Assembly: GCA_905182475.1 (NCBI GenBank) | Contig: CAJJBR010000013.1 | Span: 1-64,000, forward strand | Source of the DNA: Akkermansiaceae bacterium | GTDB lineage: Bacteria > Verrucomicrobiota > Verrucomicrobiia > Verrucomicrobiales > Akkermansiaceae | DNA length: 64,000 bases | Reading direction: 5' to 3' | Shown here: positions 1-7,438 of the stretch, one piece after another | Numbering within the stretch: position 1 is the stretch's first letter | Layout of the letters: every line of letters starts with the position of its first letter | Translations under genes and position numbers: made by a program | Notes under the pieces: model-generated | Told to the model about the DNA's origin: nothing | The model's input: the letters and a program-made list of their open reading frames with translations, nothing else | Databases searched by the model: none

Positions 1-1
1 C

Positions 2-46
2 GCCACTCGCCACTCGCCACTCGCCACTGATCACTAGCCACTTCTC
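2..46. repeat. Heptamer tandem repeat, YCACTNN type
   Basis: Six consecutive 7-base units of the form ccactNN, four of them ccactcg or near it, end about 20 bases before the first start codon. The same unit recurs near 2277, 3406, 6365 and 51663. It is intergenic and has no coding role that I can see. Confidence 0.75.
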
Positions 47-65
47 CCTGAAAACTAGCAAACTC

Positions 66-1133
66 ATGAAAATACTCTCCACCCTCCTCCTCACCTCCCT
101 CGCCATCCACGCCCAGCCAGTATTCATCGGCACCGGCGCAGACGGCATCTACCTTTCCAACTTCGACCCGGAAAAAGGGACCCTCACTGAGCCGACCCTC
201 GCCATCAAATTTCAAAGACCAGGCTTCCTAGCACTCCATCCCGAGAAACCAATCCTCTACTCCATCGGCGGCAACAACACCGTCGCTGGCTTCACCGTAG
301 CCGAGGACTACGCCCTCACCCTCCTCGGCACCGCACCCTGCGGTGGGAAAGGCCCATGCCACCTCGCAATCGACGCCTCCGGCCGCACCCTCACCGTAGC
401 GAATTACGGCGGTGGCTCCGTGGTATCCATCAGGCTGGGAGCCGACGGCAAACCCGGAAAAACCGCATCCGTCATCCAAATCGAAGGCTCCGGCCCCAAC
501 GAAAATCGCCAAAAATCGCCCCACACCCATGGCGTCTATTTCGATAATGCCAACCGCTTCCTCTTTGCCCCCGACCTTGGAGTCGACAAGACGCTCATCT
601 ACAAATTCGACCCAGCTACATCCGAACTCACCGCTAACGAGCCAGCACATTTCACAGCTCCTCCAGGCTCCGGCCCACGCCACATGGCCTTCTCCCCGAA
701 CGAAAAGCACGCTTACATCATCAACGAACTGACCAACACCATCAGTGCAGCCGCCTTCAACCAAGACACCGGAGCCCTAACCGAAGTCCAAACCATCTCC
801 ACTCTCCCCGGCGATTTCAAAGACGGCACAACCGCCGAGATCGAAGTCCATCCCAACGGCAACTTTGTCTACGGCTCAAACCGCGGGCACAACTCCATCG
901 TCGTTTACAAACGCGATCCGGAAACCGGCAAACTTACCTACGTCCAGCACGCTCCCTGCGGCGGTGAAATCCCCCGCCATTTTAAGATTGATCCCTCCGG
1001 CAAATGGCTCATTTGCGGCCACCAGAAATCCAACACGATTTCCGTCCTTAGCCTAGACCCGAAAACCGGCATGCTCGGCGAACCACAATCAACGGTCAAA
1101 GCCCCAAAACCCATCTGCATCCTGTTTCCGTAA
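66..1133 (+). CDS. Lactonase-family seven-bladed beta-propeller protein (Pgl/YbhE-like), exported
   Basis: The 355-residue product begins with a short signal peptide (MKILSTLLLTSLAIHAQP). It then reads as repeated propeller blades with motifs such as GxGPRHMAFSPN (near 200) and HPNGNFVYGSNRG (near 265), typical of the lactonase/6-phosphogluconolactonase family (PF10282). Cytosolic members hydrolyse 6-phosphogluconolactone, but the export signal makes a secreted sugar-lactonase or uncharacterised propeller role more likely. The first ATG gives a clean signal peptide, so this start is kept. It is convergent with the next gene. The fold is confident; the substrate is unknown. Confidence 0.8.
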   Translation: MKILSTLLLTSLAIHAQPVFIGTGADGIYLSNFDPEKGTLTEPTLAIKFQRPGFLALHPEKPILYSIGGNNTVAGFTVAEDYALTLLGTAPCGGKGPCHLAIDASGRTLTVANYGGGSVVSIRLGADGKPGKTASVIQIEGSGPNENRQKSPHTHGVYFDNANRFLFAPDLGVDKTLIYKFDPATSELTANEPAHFTAPPGSGPRHMAFSPNEKHAYIINELTNTISAAAFNQDTGALTEVQTISTLPGDFKDGTTAEIEVHPNGNFVYGSNRGHNSIVVYKRDPETGKLTYVQHAPCGGEIPRHFKIDPSGKWLICGHQKSNTISVLSLDPKTGMLGEPQSTVKAPKPICILFP

Positions 1134-1155
1134 CTGGGAGGGGCGTCGCGTTGAA

Positions 1156-2265
1156 CTAGATCCCCAACTCACGCACCAACCCCGTGCACCGCTCCCCCGG
1201 CATGACGCTTAGTTCCATCTGGTTCATGACGTAGGCGAAGGAAAAGCCGCCTGCGGGATCGCCGAAGGCGTGGCTGCCGCCTGCGCCGGGATGGCCGAAG
1301 GCCGCGGTAGATTCCCCGTAAAGCTGGCGTTTCTTAATGCCGCTTCCATCGACCGGATCTTTCTGGCACCCGCAGGTGAAGGCGGTTTCACGGAGTAGCA
1401 CCTTGTCCTCGCCGCTGCATTGCAGAGTTGCAAGGGCGGTTCGTGTCGCTTCTGAAAACGGACTATCGATCACGCCGATGGCGGCCTGGTAGAACTTCGC
1501 CAACCCGCTGGCACTGCCCACCCCACCCATTGCCGGAAGACCGGCCACCCATGCTTGGGGTGCGTTCATCTCCGCGATGGCATGCAGTCCTTTCGGTGAC
1601 GAAAACGCCCTGCGAGTGAGGCTGCCGGGTGTATTGAAAGATGCGTAAAAACCTTCCTCGAAAGCGGAGGGACTGGTGCGACCCGGAACGAGTTTCGCAA
1701 CCCGTTCCCATTCACTTTCCGGCAGCCCAATCCAAAGATTAATGCCCATGGGAGCGGCGATTTCCGCATTCCAGTATACGCCAAGGCTCCGGCCCTCTAG
1801 GCGACGGACACATTCGTCCATGAGAAAGCCAAGCGTGCGCGGATGATAGCCATGTCCCTGACCGGGAGTCCACTCGGGCTCTTTCCTCTCCACTACGGCG
1901 ATGACCGCCGCGTGATCGAACACGTCCGCGACCTCATCCAGCGCCGACAGTCCGCACTGGTGGGAAAGCATTTCGCCGAAGGTGGCACTATCCAGCGGGA
2001 AGCCGCTCCAGACTTCGCTGACGAGAGTATCGTGATCCAGGCCGCGCTGGCCGAGGACATGCAGCAGGGTCGCGGCAGCCGGTGCTTTCGTAGCCGAGTA
2101 AACGGGAGCCAAGGTATCCGAAGTCCATGAATTGGTTTTCCCTCGATCCGTGAAACCGCCGTGTAGAGAAACGATTTCCTCACCGCCTTTCCAAACACTA
2201 ACAGAAGCCCCCAGCTCCCCCCGTGCAGAAAAGTTCTCCCGAAAATATGCTTCAATCCCTTCCAT
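1156..2265 (-). CDS. Serine hydrolase, class C beta-lactamase/esterase (EstB-like) family
   Basis: This 369-residue product matches the beta-lactamase-related PF00144 family. The active-site SxxK is present as SATK near residue 58 and HPGAGGSHAFGDP near the C-terminus is the usual glycine-rich end motif. No signal peptide is seen, which favours a cytoplasmic esterase or peptidase over a resistance enzyme. A GTG lies 15 bases further upstream, but the ATG at 2265 has GGAG about 7 bases before it, so I prefer it. A heptamer repeat separates it from the upstream hemB. The substrate cannot be told from sequence. Confidence 0.82.
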   Translation of the reverse strand: MEGIEAYFRENFSARGELGASVSVWKGGEEIVSLHGGFTDRGKTNSWTSDTLAPVYSATKAPAAATLLHVLGQRGLDHDTLVSEVWSGFPLDSATFGEMLSHQCGLSALDEVADVFDHAAVIAVVERKEPEWTPGQGHGYHPRTLGFLMDECVRRLEGRSLGVYWNAEIAAPMGINLWIGLPESEWERVAKLVPGRTSPSAFEEGFYASFNTPGSLTRRAFSSPKGLHAIAEMNAPQAWVAGLPAMGGVGSASGLAKFYQAAIGVIDSPFSEATRTALATLQCSGEDKVLLRETAFTCGCQKDPVDGSGIKKRQLYGESTAAFGHPGAGGSHAFGDPAGGFSFAYVMNQMELSVMPGERCTGLVRELGI

Positions 2266-2276
2266 AACTCCGTCTT

Positions 2277-2297
2277 CCACTAGTCACTAGTCACTTC
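2277..2297. repeat. Heptamer tandem repeat, YCACTNN type
   Basis: Three units (ccactag, tcactag, tcacttc) fill the gap between hemB and the serine hydrolase. The last unit supplies the hemB stop codon. Confidence 0.65.
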
Positions 2298-3277
2298 AAC
2301 CACCCCGCCACATCCTTAGCAAAGTAAGTCAGAATCATATCCGCCCCAGCCCGCTTGATACCCAGCAGGCTCTCCATCACCACCGCCTTTTCATCCAGCC
2401 ATCCACCGCCACAAGCAGACTTGATCATCAAATATTCCCCGCTCACCTGATAGGCAGCGATTGGCAGGGTCGTCTCATCGCGCAGCCGTGCGATGACATC
2501 AAGGTAGGGTCCAGCAGGTTTCACCATCACGATATCCGCACCCTCTTCCTCATCCATGAGAAGCTCGCGAACCGCTTCCCGCACATTACCGGGATCCATC
2601 TGGTAGGTCTTCTTGTCCCCTTCCTTCGGAGCGGAATCAAGAGCTCCTCGGAACGGCCCGTAAAAGGCGGAAGCATACTTCGCAGTGTAGGCCATAATCC
2701 CAGTTTCCTCGAAACCCGCTTCATCCAGCGCTACCCGGATCGCCCCAATCCTACCGTCCATCATGTCAGACGGAGCCACGATATCCGCTCCAGCACGTGC
2801 GTGGCAGAGCGCTTGTTCGCATAAAACCTCCACGGTTTCATCATTCAAAATTTTCAGCGAGCCATCCTCGCCCCGTTCCACAATCCCATCGTGCCCATCC
2901 GAGCTATACGGATCGAGCGCAACATCCGTGATTACACACATCCCCGGACAAGCTTTCTTAATCGCACGGATCACCTGAGGCACCAGCCCTTCATCGTCCG
3001 CACACGCAGCACCATTCGCGCTCTTCAGCTCCTCCGCGATCTTCGGAAAAAGCACCACCGCACGTATCCCCATTTTCCAGACCGACTCCACCTCAGCGAT
3101 CAACCCACTGACCGTCCAACGTGTGCATCCCGGCATAGATTCGATGGCCACATCCTCCGCATCCTCATGGAAAAAAACAGGCAGAATCAGGTCATCCACA
3201 GAGATTCCCGTCTCCCGCACTAACCCACGTATCGCAGGAGTCCTCCTATTCCGTCTCGCCCGAATCATCATTTCCAT
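2291..3277 (-). CDS. hemB: Delta-aminolevulinic acid dehydratase (porphobilinogen synthase)
   Basis: HemB condenses two 5-aminolevulinate molecules to porphobilinogen in tetrapyrrole synthesis. The 328-residue length and sequence are typical: an N-terminal RxRRxRRTPAIRGLVRETG segment, DVALDPYSSDGHDG near 140 and MVKPAGPYLDVI near 250 with the Schiff-base lysine. The active-site metal region lacks the full cysteine triad of zinc enzymes (DVALDPYSSDGHDG has no cysteine), which suggests a magnesium-type enzyme. The start has two close ATGs; the first is kept. It lies downstream of moaE on the same strand, across a 165-base gap filled with short tandem repeats. Confidence 0.95.
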   Translation of the reverse strand: MEMMIRARRNRRTPAIRGLVRETGISVDDLILPVFFHEDAEDVAIESMPGCTRWTVSGLIAEVESVWKMGIRAVVLFPKIAEELKSANGAACADDEGLVPQVIRAIKKACPGMCVITDVALDPYSSDGHDGIVERGEDGSLKILNDETVEVLCEQALCHARAGADIVAPSDMMDGRIGAIRVALDEAGFEETGIMAYTAKYASAFYGPFRGALDSAPKEGDKKTYQMDPGNVREAVRELLMDEEEGADIVMVKPAGPYLDVIARLRDETTLPIAAYQVSGEYLMIKSACGGGWLDEKAVVMESLLGIKRAGADMILTYFAKDVAGWLK

Positions 3278-3311
3278 ACGGCGAAGCTACATGCTCACCG
3301 CGAAAACAAAA

Positions 3312-3379
3312 TCAGAAATCAGAAATCGGAACCCAAGTCACAAGAATCTGATCCGCGCCAATCCGCGTTCATCCGTGGT
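3312..3379. repeat. Two short tandem repeats: 7-bp tcagaaa units and 10-bp atccgcg units
   Basis: Upstream of hemB, bases 3312-3332 hold three 7-base units (tcagaaa, tcagaaa, tcggaac). Bases 3350-3379 hold three 10-base units (gatccgcgcc, aatccgcgtt, catccgtggt). Both are degenerate tandem arrays in non-coding sequence. Confidence 0.6.
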
Positions 3380-3405
3380 TACTCTTCAAACCCTGCCCCA
3401 GCCTT

Positions 3406-3433
3406 CCACTGATCACTCGGCACTAGCAACTTC
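3406..3433. repeat. Heptamer tandem repeat, YCACTNN type
   Basis: Units ccactga, tcactcg, gcactag and a degenerate fourth lie just behind the moaE stop codon, in the moaE-hemB gap. Confidence 0.65.
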
Positions 3434-3442
3434 ACTCCCAAT

Positions 3443-3817
3443 TCAAACCCTCTTCCAAATCGGCACATCCAATTTCAAGCGATCAATCGAATCAGCAAGA
3501 AACCTCAATCCCTCCACCCGATGCGAACTAAGCACGCGGATATATAACGAAGCCTCACCGACAGGCACCCATCCCAAGCGATGGATGAACTCAACTGCCG
3601 TGCAGCCGTGGATCCCACCAAGCTCGCTCAAATGCCCTTCGAGAACATTCCTCGCCATTTCCTCATACACCTCATAGAAAAGCCCTTCCAACGCATCCTC
3701 TCCCTCCATTTCCCGCACGAGTCCCTGGAACTCGACTACGGCACCAATCTCCTTCGAAGGTAGTTCCATGGCCGGAACCACGATCACATCCGGGGTGAAT
3801 TTAATATCGATTTTCAT
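3443..3817 (-). CDS. moaE: Molybdopterin synthase catalytic (large) subunit
   Basis: MoaE transfers sulfur from thiocarboxylated MoaD to precursor Z, giving molybdopterin. The 124-residue protein has the family end, IDRLKLDVPIWKRV, containing the two conserved lysines of the active site. Mid-protein it carries the GCTAVEFIHRLGWVPVGEASLYIRV region. It starts 7 bases after the moaD stop, so the two subunits are probably co-expressed. It is slightly shorter than the 140-150 residues usual for the family. Confidence 0.92.
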   Translation of the reverse strand: MKIDIKFTPDVIVVPAMELPSKEIGAVVEFQGLVREMEGEDALEGLFYEVYEEMARNVLEGHLSELGGIHGCTAVEFIHRLGWVPVGEASLYIRVLSSHRVEGLRFLADSIDRLKLDVPIWKRV

Positions 3818-3824
3818 ACGCGTT

Positions 3825-4055
3825 TCATCCTCCTGATACCGGCGGCAGCAAGGCTATTTCGGCAGCCTCGCCAATAGCCTTATCCCAATCCACAAACTCG
3901 CAATCAACAGCCACACGCAGCCCTTCTAGGGAAACTCCCGGTGCGACCAGCTCCATCAATTCGCGCGGTGTCCGACCTACCTCACATTCCACGATTTTTT
4001 CGGAAAAATCGAACGTTTCCCGAGCTTGGGCGAATGCCATTAGTTTCACTTTCAT
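3825..4055 (-). CDS. moaD: Molybdopterin synthase sulfur-carrier (small) subunit
   Basis: The protein is a 76-residue ubiquitin-fold carrier ending in PPVSGG. The C-terminal Gly-Gly is the site of adenylation and thiocarboxylation required for sulfur delivery to MoaE. Its start overlaps the stop of the upstream dehydrogenase gene by an ATGA junction, and moaE follows directly, so the three genes form one operon. Length and C-terminus are exactly those of the family. Confidence 0.92.
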   Translation of the reverse strand: MKVKLMAFAQARETFDFSEKIVECEVGRTPRELMELVAPGVSLEGLRVAVDCEFVDWDKAIGEAAEIALLPPVSGG

Positions 4056-5068
4056 ACCACTATCCTCGCTTCGTCGATGCCTTCACCTTTCACAAAGCGC
4101 GTGATGCTGTCCACCGTTGTTTCCGCAATCGCGCCAAGCGCCTCTTGCGTGAGAAACGCCTGGTGGGAAGTAACTAGGACATTTGGAAAGGTGAGCAACC
4201 GCGAGAGCACATCGTCCTGTAGTGCAGTATCGGAATGATCTTCGAAAAATACGCCTTCCTCCTCTTCGTAAACGTCCAGCGCCACACCGCCGAGCTGCCC
4301 GCTCTTGAGTGCCGCAATCACCGCCTTACTCTCCACCAACTTGCCCCGGCTAGTATTCAGCAGATACGCCCCGTGTTTCATTTTCGAAATCGATTCCTTA
4401 TTCAAGACATGGAAAGTCTCCTCGGTTAGCGGCATGTGCAGGCTCACCACATCGGAGGTCGCGAGGAGCTTGTGAACGCCAGTATACACCACCCCGTTTT
4501 TCCGCGCCCACTCTTCCTGTGGAAACGGATCGTATGCCAAAACCTCGCAGCCAAAACCCCGGAAAATCGGTGCAGCACAACGTCCAATTTTTCCCGTCCC
4601 CATGATTCCGACCGTCTTCCCATACAGGTCGAACCCGACCAGCCCACCGAGTGAAAAATTCAGCTCACGCACCCTGTTGTAGGCACGGTGAATCTTTCGG
4701 TTCAGTGTGAGCAAGAGCGCCACCGCATGCTCCGCCACCGCATGCGGTGAGTATGCAGGAACCCGTAAGACAGTTATCTCCAACTCCTTCGCAGCATCCA
4801 GATCCACGTTATTGAAACCGGCGCAACGAAGCGCAACCAGCTTCACTCCCTTTCCCGAAAGAGCCTCCATACACGCGCGGTCAACCTTGTCATTGACGAA
4901 CACACAAACAGCAGCACAACCCTCCGCCGAAGTTGAATTCGCCGCCTCCAGACGAAAATCATGATACTCGATTTCCATATCTAGCCCCTCCACCGCCGCG
5001 CCGAAAAACTTCCGATCATACGGCTTCGAATCGTAAAATGCTACTTTCGTTCCACCTCCCTCGCTCAT
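4052..5068 (-). CDS. D-2-hydroxyacid dehydrogenase, D-lactate dehydrogenase (LdhA)-like
   Basis: The 338-residue NAD-dependent enzyme has the D-2-hydroxyacid dehydrogenase order. There is an N-terminal catalytic half, a Rossmann GIMGTGKIGR dinucleotide motif near 150, LLNTSRGKLV with the substrate arginine near 230, and TSHQAFLTQEA with the catalytic histidine near 295. The YDSKPYDRKFF start is typical of fermentative D-lactate dehydrogenases, which reduce pyruvate to D-lactate. An upstream in-frame ATG at 5101 exists, but the one at 5068 fits the family N-terminus. Sharing an ATGA overlap with moaD is an odd pairing with no obvious functional link. Confidence 0.88.
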   Translation of the reverse strand: MSEGGGTKVAFYDSKPYDRKFFGAAVEGLDMEIEYHDFRLEAANSTSAEGCAAVCVFVNDKVDRACMEALSGKGVKLVALRCAGFNNVDLDAAKELEITVLRVPAYSPHAVAEHAVALLLTLNRKIHRAYNRVRELNFSLGGLVGFDLYGKTVGIMGTGKIGRCAAPIFRGFGCEVLAYDPFPQEEWARKNGVVYTGVHKLLATSDVVSLHMPLTEETFHVLNKESISKMKHGAYLLNTSRGKLVESKAVIAALKSGQLGGVALDVYEEEEGVFFEDHSDTALQDDVLSRLLTFPNVLVTSHQAFLTQEALGAIAETTVDSITRFVKGEGIDEARIVV

Positions 5069-5169
5069 AAACGAGCTTAGCATGACTATAATCCTGGTCA
5101 ATCAACAGAGTATCCTTGGCGGTGTTGGATTCCGGTGGCAGATCTGCCAATTTCGTGGAAACTATCAGC

Positions 5170-6378
5170 ATGATATCTCTCGACGAAGCACGGCGCACAG
5201 TCGCCGCAAATATTTCCATGCTTGGCGCACAAGACCTCTCCCTGGCAGCTTCGCTCGGCAGCGTTCTTGCGGAGGATCTTCTCTCAGATGCCGACTACCC
5301 CTGCGCAGATCGCTCGATGATGGATGGCTACGTGGTGGGGGCGGATGCCATACCGGGAGAGTTCACCGTTGCAGGAGAAATCCCGGCGGGCGATGTTCCG
5401 GATCGGGCGATCAAGCATGGCGAAGCGATGAGAATCTTCACTGGTGCCATCCTTCCAACCGGGGGAGATCGGGTGCTAATGCAGGAGCAATGCGTGCGTG
5501 AAGGTGGCTCCGTGCGAATCGATCATTTCCCCGAGCCTTTGTTCATTCGCAGGAAGTCATCAGAAGCGAAGGCGGGTGATGTAGTTTTGCAAAAAGGCAC
5601 ACGAATCGGTGCCACCGAGATGGCAATTCTCGCCCAGATCGGCCACGTGAAACCCTCTGTCATACGCAGACCCTTGGTAAAACACATCGCCACGGGCGAC
5701 GAACTAGTAGCCCCGGGAGAAACACCCATCCCGGGAAAAATCCGCGATACAAACTCCAGCCTTCTTGCCGGACTGCTCGCGCCATTCGGGCTTTCCATGG
5801 AATCCTCACGACTCGCCGACGATCCCGAAGCCATGGCCGAATCCACGAAAGGCGATTGGGACCTTCTCCTCATATCCGGCGGAGCCAGTGTCGGCGACCA
5901 CGACCACGGCTCGGATGTCCTTCGCGCCTCCGGTTTCACCATCCACTTCGACAAAGTAAACCTCCGCCCAGGCAAACCACTAACCTTCGCAACCCGCGGT
6001 AACCAGGCAGCATTCGTCATCCCTGGCAACCCAGTCTCCCACTTCGTCTGCTACCACGTAGCCATCCGCCTAGCCATCGAACTCATGTGCGGACTAAAAC
6101 CCCGCTGGGATTTCCTGGATCTAGAAATCACCAATCCCAACCTCATCAAACCCAACCCGCGCGAAACTTTCTGGCCCGCCCGCACATCCATATCGAATGG
6201 CACCCTCTCCACAGAAGCCCGCCCATGGTCTAGCTCCGGCGACACCTTCTCCCTGGCGGAAACAAACGCCCTCATCCGCATCAACCCACAAGCAAATCAC
6301 CAAACCTTACTCCTCGACCTCCCCCACCCATGCAGATCAACTCAAGCCCCCACCCCCAGTCTTCCCACTGATCACTGA
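5170..6378 (+). CDS. moeA: Molybdopterin molybdenumtransferase
   Basis: MoeA inserts molybdate into adenylated molybdopterin, the last step of Mo-cofactor formation. The 402-residue product shows the MoeA hallmarks: [10 protein letters not shown] near 55, [15 protein letters not shown] near 95, the RDTNSSLL segment near 195, [14 protein letters not shown] near 235 and [13 protein letters not shown] near 260. A TTG at 5116 would add 18 residues without family support, so the ATG at 5170 is used. It is divergent from the dehydrogenase-moaD-moaE arm, with about 100 bases between for promoters. The C-terminus is a proline-rich tail whose stop codon lies inside a heptamer repeat. Confidence 0.93.
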   Translation: MISLDEARRTVAANISMLGAQDLSLAASLGSVLAEDLLSDADYPCADRSMMDGYVVGADAIPGEFTVAGEIPAGDVPDRAIKHGEAMRIFTGAILPTGGDRVLMQEQCVREGGSVRIDHFPEPLFIRRKSSEAKAGDVVLQKGTRIGATEMAILAQIGHVKPSVIRRPLVKHIATGDELVAPGETPIPGKIRDTNSSLLAGLLAPFGLSMESSRLADDPEAMAESTKGDWDLLLISGGASVGDHDHGSDVLRASGFTIHFDKVNLRPGKPLTFATRGNQAAFVIPGNPVSHFVCYHVAIRLAIELMCGLKPRWDFLDLEITNPNLIKPNPRETFWPARTSISNGTLSTEARPWSSSGDTFSLAETNALIRINPQANHQTLLLDLPHPCRSTQAPTPSLPTDH

Positions 6379-6399
6379 TCACTCGGCACTAGCCACTCC
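6365..6399. repeat. Heptamer tandem repeat, YCACTNN type
   Basis: Five units (ccactga, tcactga, tcactcg, gcactag, ccactcc). The second unit carries the TGA stop of moeA, so the last codons of moeA are repeat sequence. The array ends 25 bases before the moaC start. Confidence 0.75.
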
Positions 6400-6424
6400 A
6401 CCAACCAGCAACCTCATCAAAATC

Positions 6425-6871
6425 ATGCCAGAATTCTCCCACCTAGACTCCGAAGGCACCGCCCGCATGGTCGATGTCGGCCACAAGCCCATCCAACTCC
6501 GCACCGCCACCGCCGCCGGCCAGGTCACCTGCCGAGCGGAAACCATCGCAGCACTCCGCGACAAAGCCCTCCCCAAAGGCGACGTCCTCACCGTCGCCCG
6601 CATCGCCGCCATCCAGGCAGCCAAGATCACCGACAAGCTCATCCCACTCTGCCACTCTCTCCCCCTCGATTCCGTTGACGTAGATTTCGAGATCCAGGAA
6701 ACCGAAATCCACATCCGCGCTACCGCCCGTACCTCCGCGAAAACAGGCGTGGAAATGGAAGCCCTCACCGCAGTCTCCATCGCCGCCCTCACCATCTACG
6801 ACATGTGCAAAGCCGTGGACAAAACCATGTCCATAGGCGGCATCACCGTAACAGAAAAAACCAAGCAATGA
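6425..6871 (+). CDS. moaC: Cyclic pyranopterin monophosphate synthase
   Basis: MoaC forms cyclic pyranopterin monophosphate (precursor Z) after the MoaA radical step. The 148-residue length and motifs are standard: [16 protein letters not shown] at the start, [16 protein letters not shown] near 70 and [19 protein letters not shown] near 105, then CKAVDK. The ATG at 6425 is chosen because family members begin with this segment; the upstream open frame overlaps moeA and is not conserved-looking. It overlaps the next gene by ATGA. No moaA lies in the window. Confidence 0.94.
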   Translation: MPEFSHLDSEGTARMVDVGHKPIQLRTATAAGQVTCRAETIAALRDKALPKGDVLTVARIAAIQAAKITDKLIPLCHSLPLDSVDVDFEIQETEIHIRATARTSAKTGVEMEALTAVSIAALTIYDMCKAVDKTMSIGGITVTEKTKQ

Positions 6872-7335
6872 AAATCGCCCGCCTCACCCTCAGCGACCGC
6901 GCCAGCGCAGGGATCTACAAAGATCTCTCCGGCCCCGAAATCGAACGTATCCTCACCGAAAACGGCTTCACCGAAGTCGAGTGGATCCGCCACGTCATGC
7001 CCGACGATCGCGATAGCATCGAAACTCTCCTCCGCACCCTCAGCGATCAGGAAAACTGCCAACTCATCCTCACCACCGGCGGCACCGGACCTTCCGCCCG
7101 CGACAACACCCCCGAAGCCACCCGCGCCGTCCTCGAACGAGAACTCCCCGGCTTCGGCGAAGCCATGCGAATGCGCAGTTTCGAAAAAGTCCCAACCGCC
7201 ATCCTCTCTCGCTCCACCGCCGGAACCCGCGGAAAATCCCTCATCCTAAACCTCCCCGGAAACCCCAAAGCCATCGAAGAATGCCTCCCTATGCTGATCC
7301 CGGCTGTAAAAGAGGCGATGCGTCACCTTGAGTAG
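6868..7335 (+). CDS. mog: Molybdopterin adenylyltransferase (MogA/MoaB family)
   Basis: The 155-residue product activates molybdopterin by adenylation before MoeA inserts molybdenum. It begins [15 protein letters not shown], has the [18 protein letters not shown] motif near 70 and ends with [14 protein letters not shown], all family signatures. Its ATG overlaps the moaC stop, so translation is probably coupled. A large palindromic element follows immediately after its stop. Whether it is closer to MogA or MoaB cannot be decided by eye. Confidence 0.9.
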   Translation: MKIARLTLSDRASAGIYKDLSGPEIERILTENGFTEVEWIRHVMPDDRDSIETLLRTLSDQENCQLILTTGGTGPSARDNTPEATRAVLERELPGFGEAMRMRSFEKVPTAILSRSTAGTRGKSLILNLPGNPKAIEECLPMLIPAVKEAMRHLE

Positions 7336-7339
7336 CAGT

Positions 7340-7437
7340 CGTGTCTCACGGCTTGAGTCAAAGCGGTGTCCCACCGCCCGTGCAAAGGTCTTCCGCAAAT
7401 GGTGAGACACCATTTAAAACTCAAGGCGTGAGACACG
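7340..7437. repeat. REPIN-like inverted pair of hairpins between convergent genes
   Basis: Bases 7340-7358 and 7419-7437 are 19-base inverted arms matching at 18 positions. Inside lie two further hairpins, gcggtg-tcc-caccgc (7363-7377) and an 8-bp stem with loop aga (7397-7415). Each arm is itself palindromic. All four hairpins share the core GTG-TCY/AGA-CAC with different, internally matched outer stems. It begins 5 bases after the mog stop and ends 2 bases before the end of the tricorn-like gene, so it may also act as a two-way terminator. Confidence 0.8.
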
Positions 7438-7438
7438 C

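Noticed and set aside
228-764. Long antisense open frame against the lactonase gene
   Set aside because: Its codons mirror the GC-skewed third positions of the sense gene and it shows no domain or signal. It is a shadow frame.
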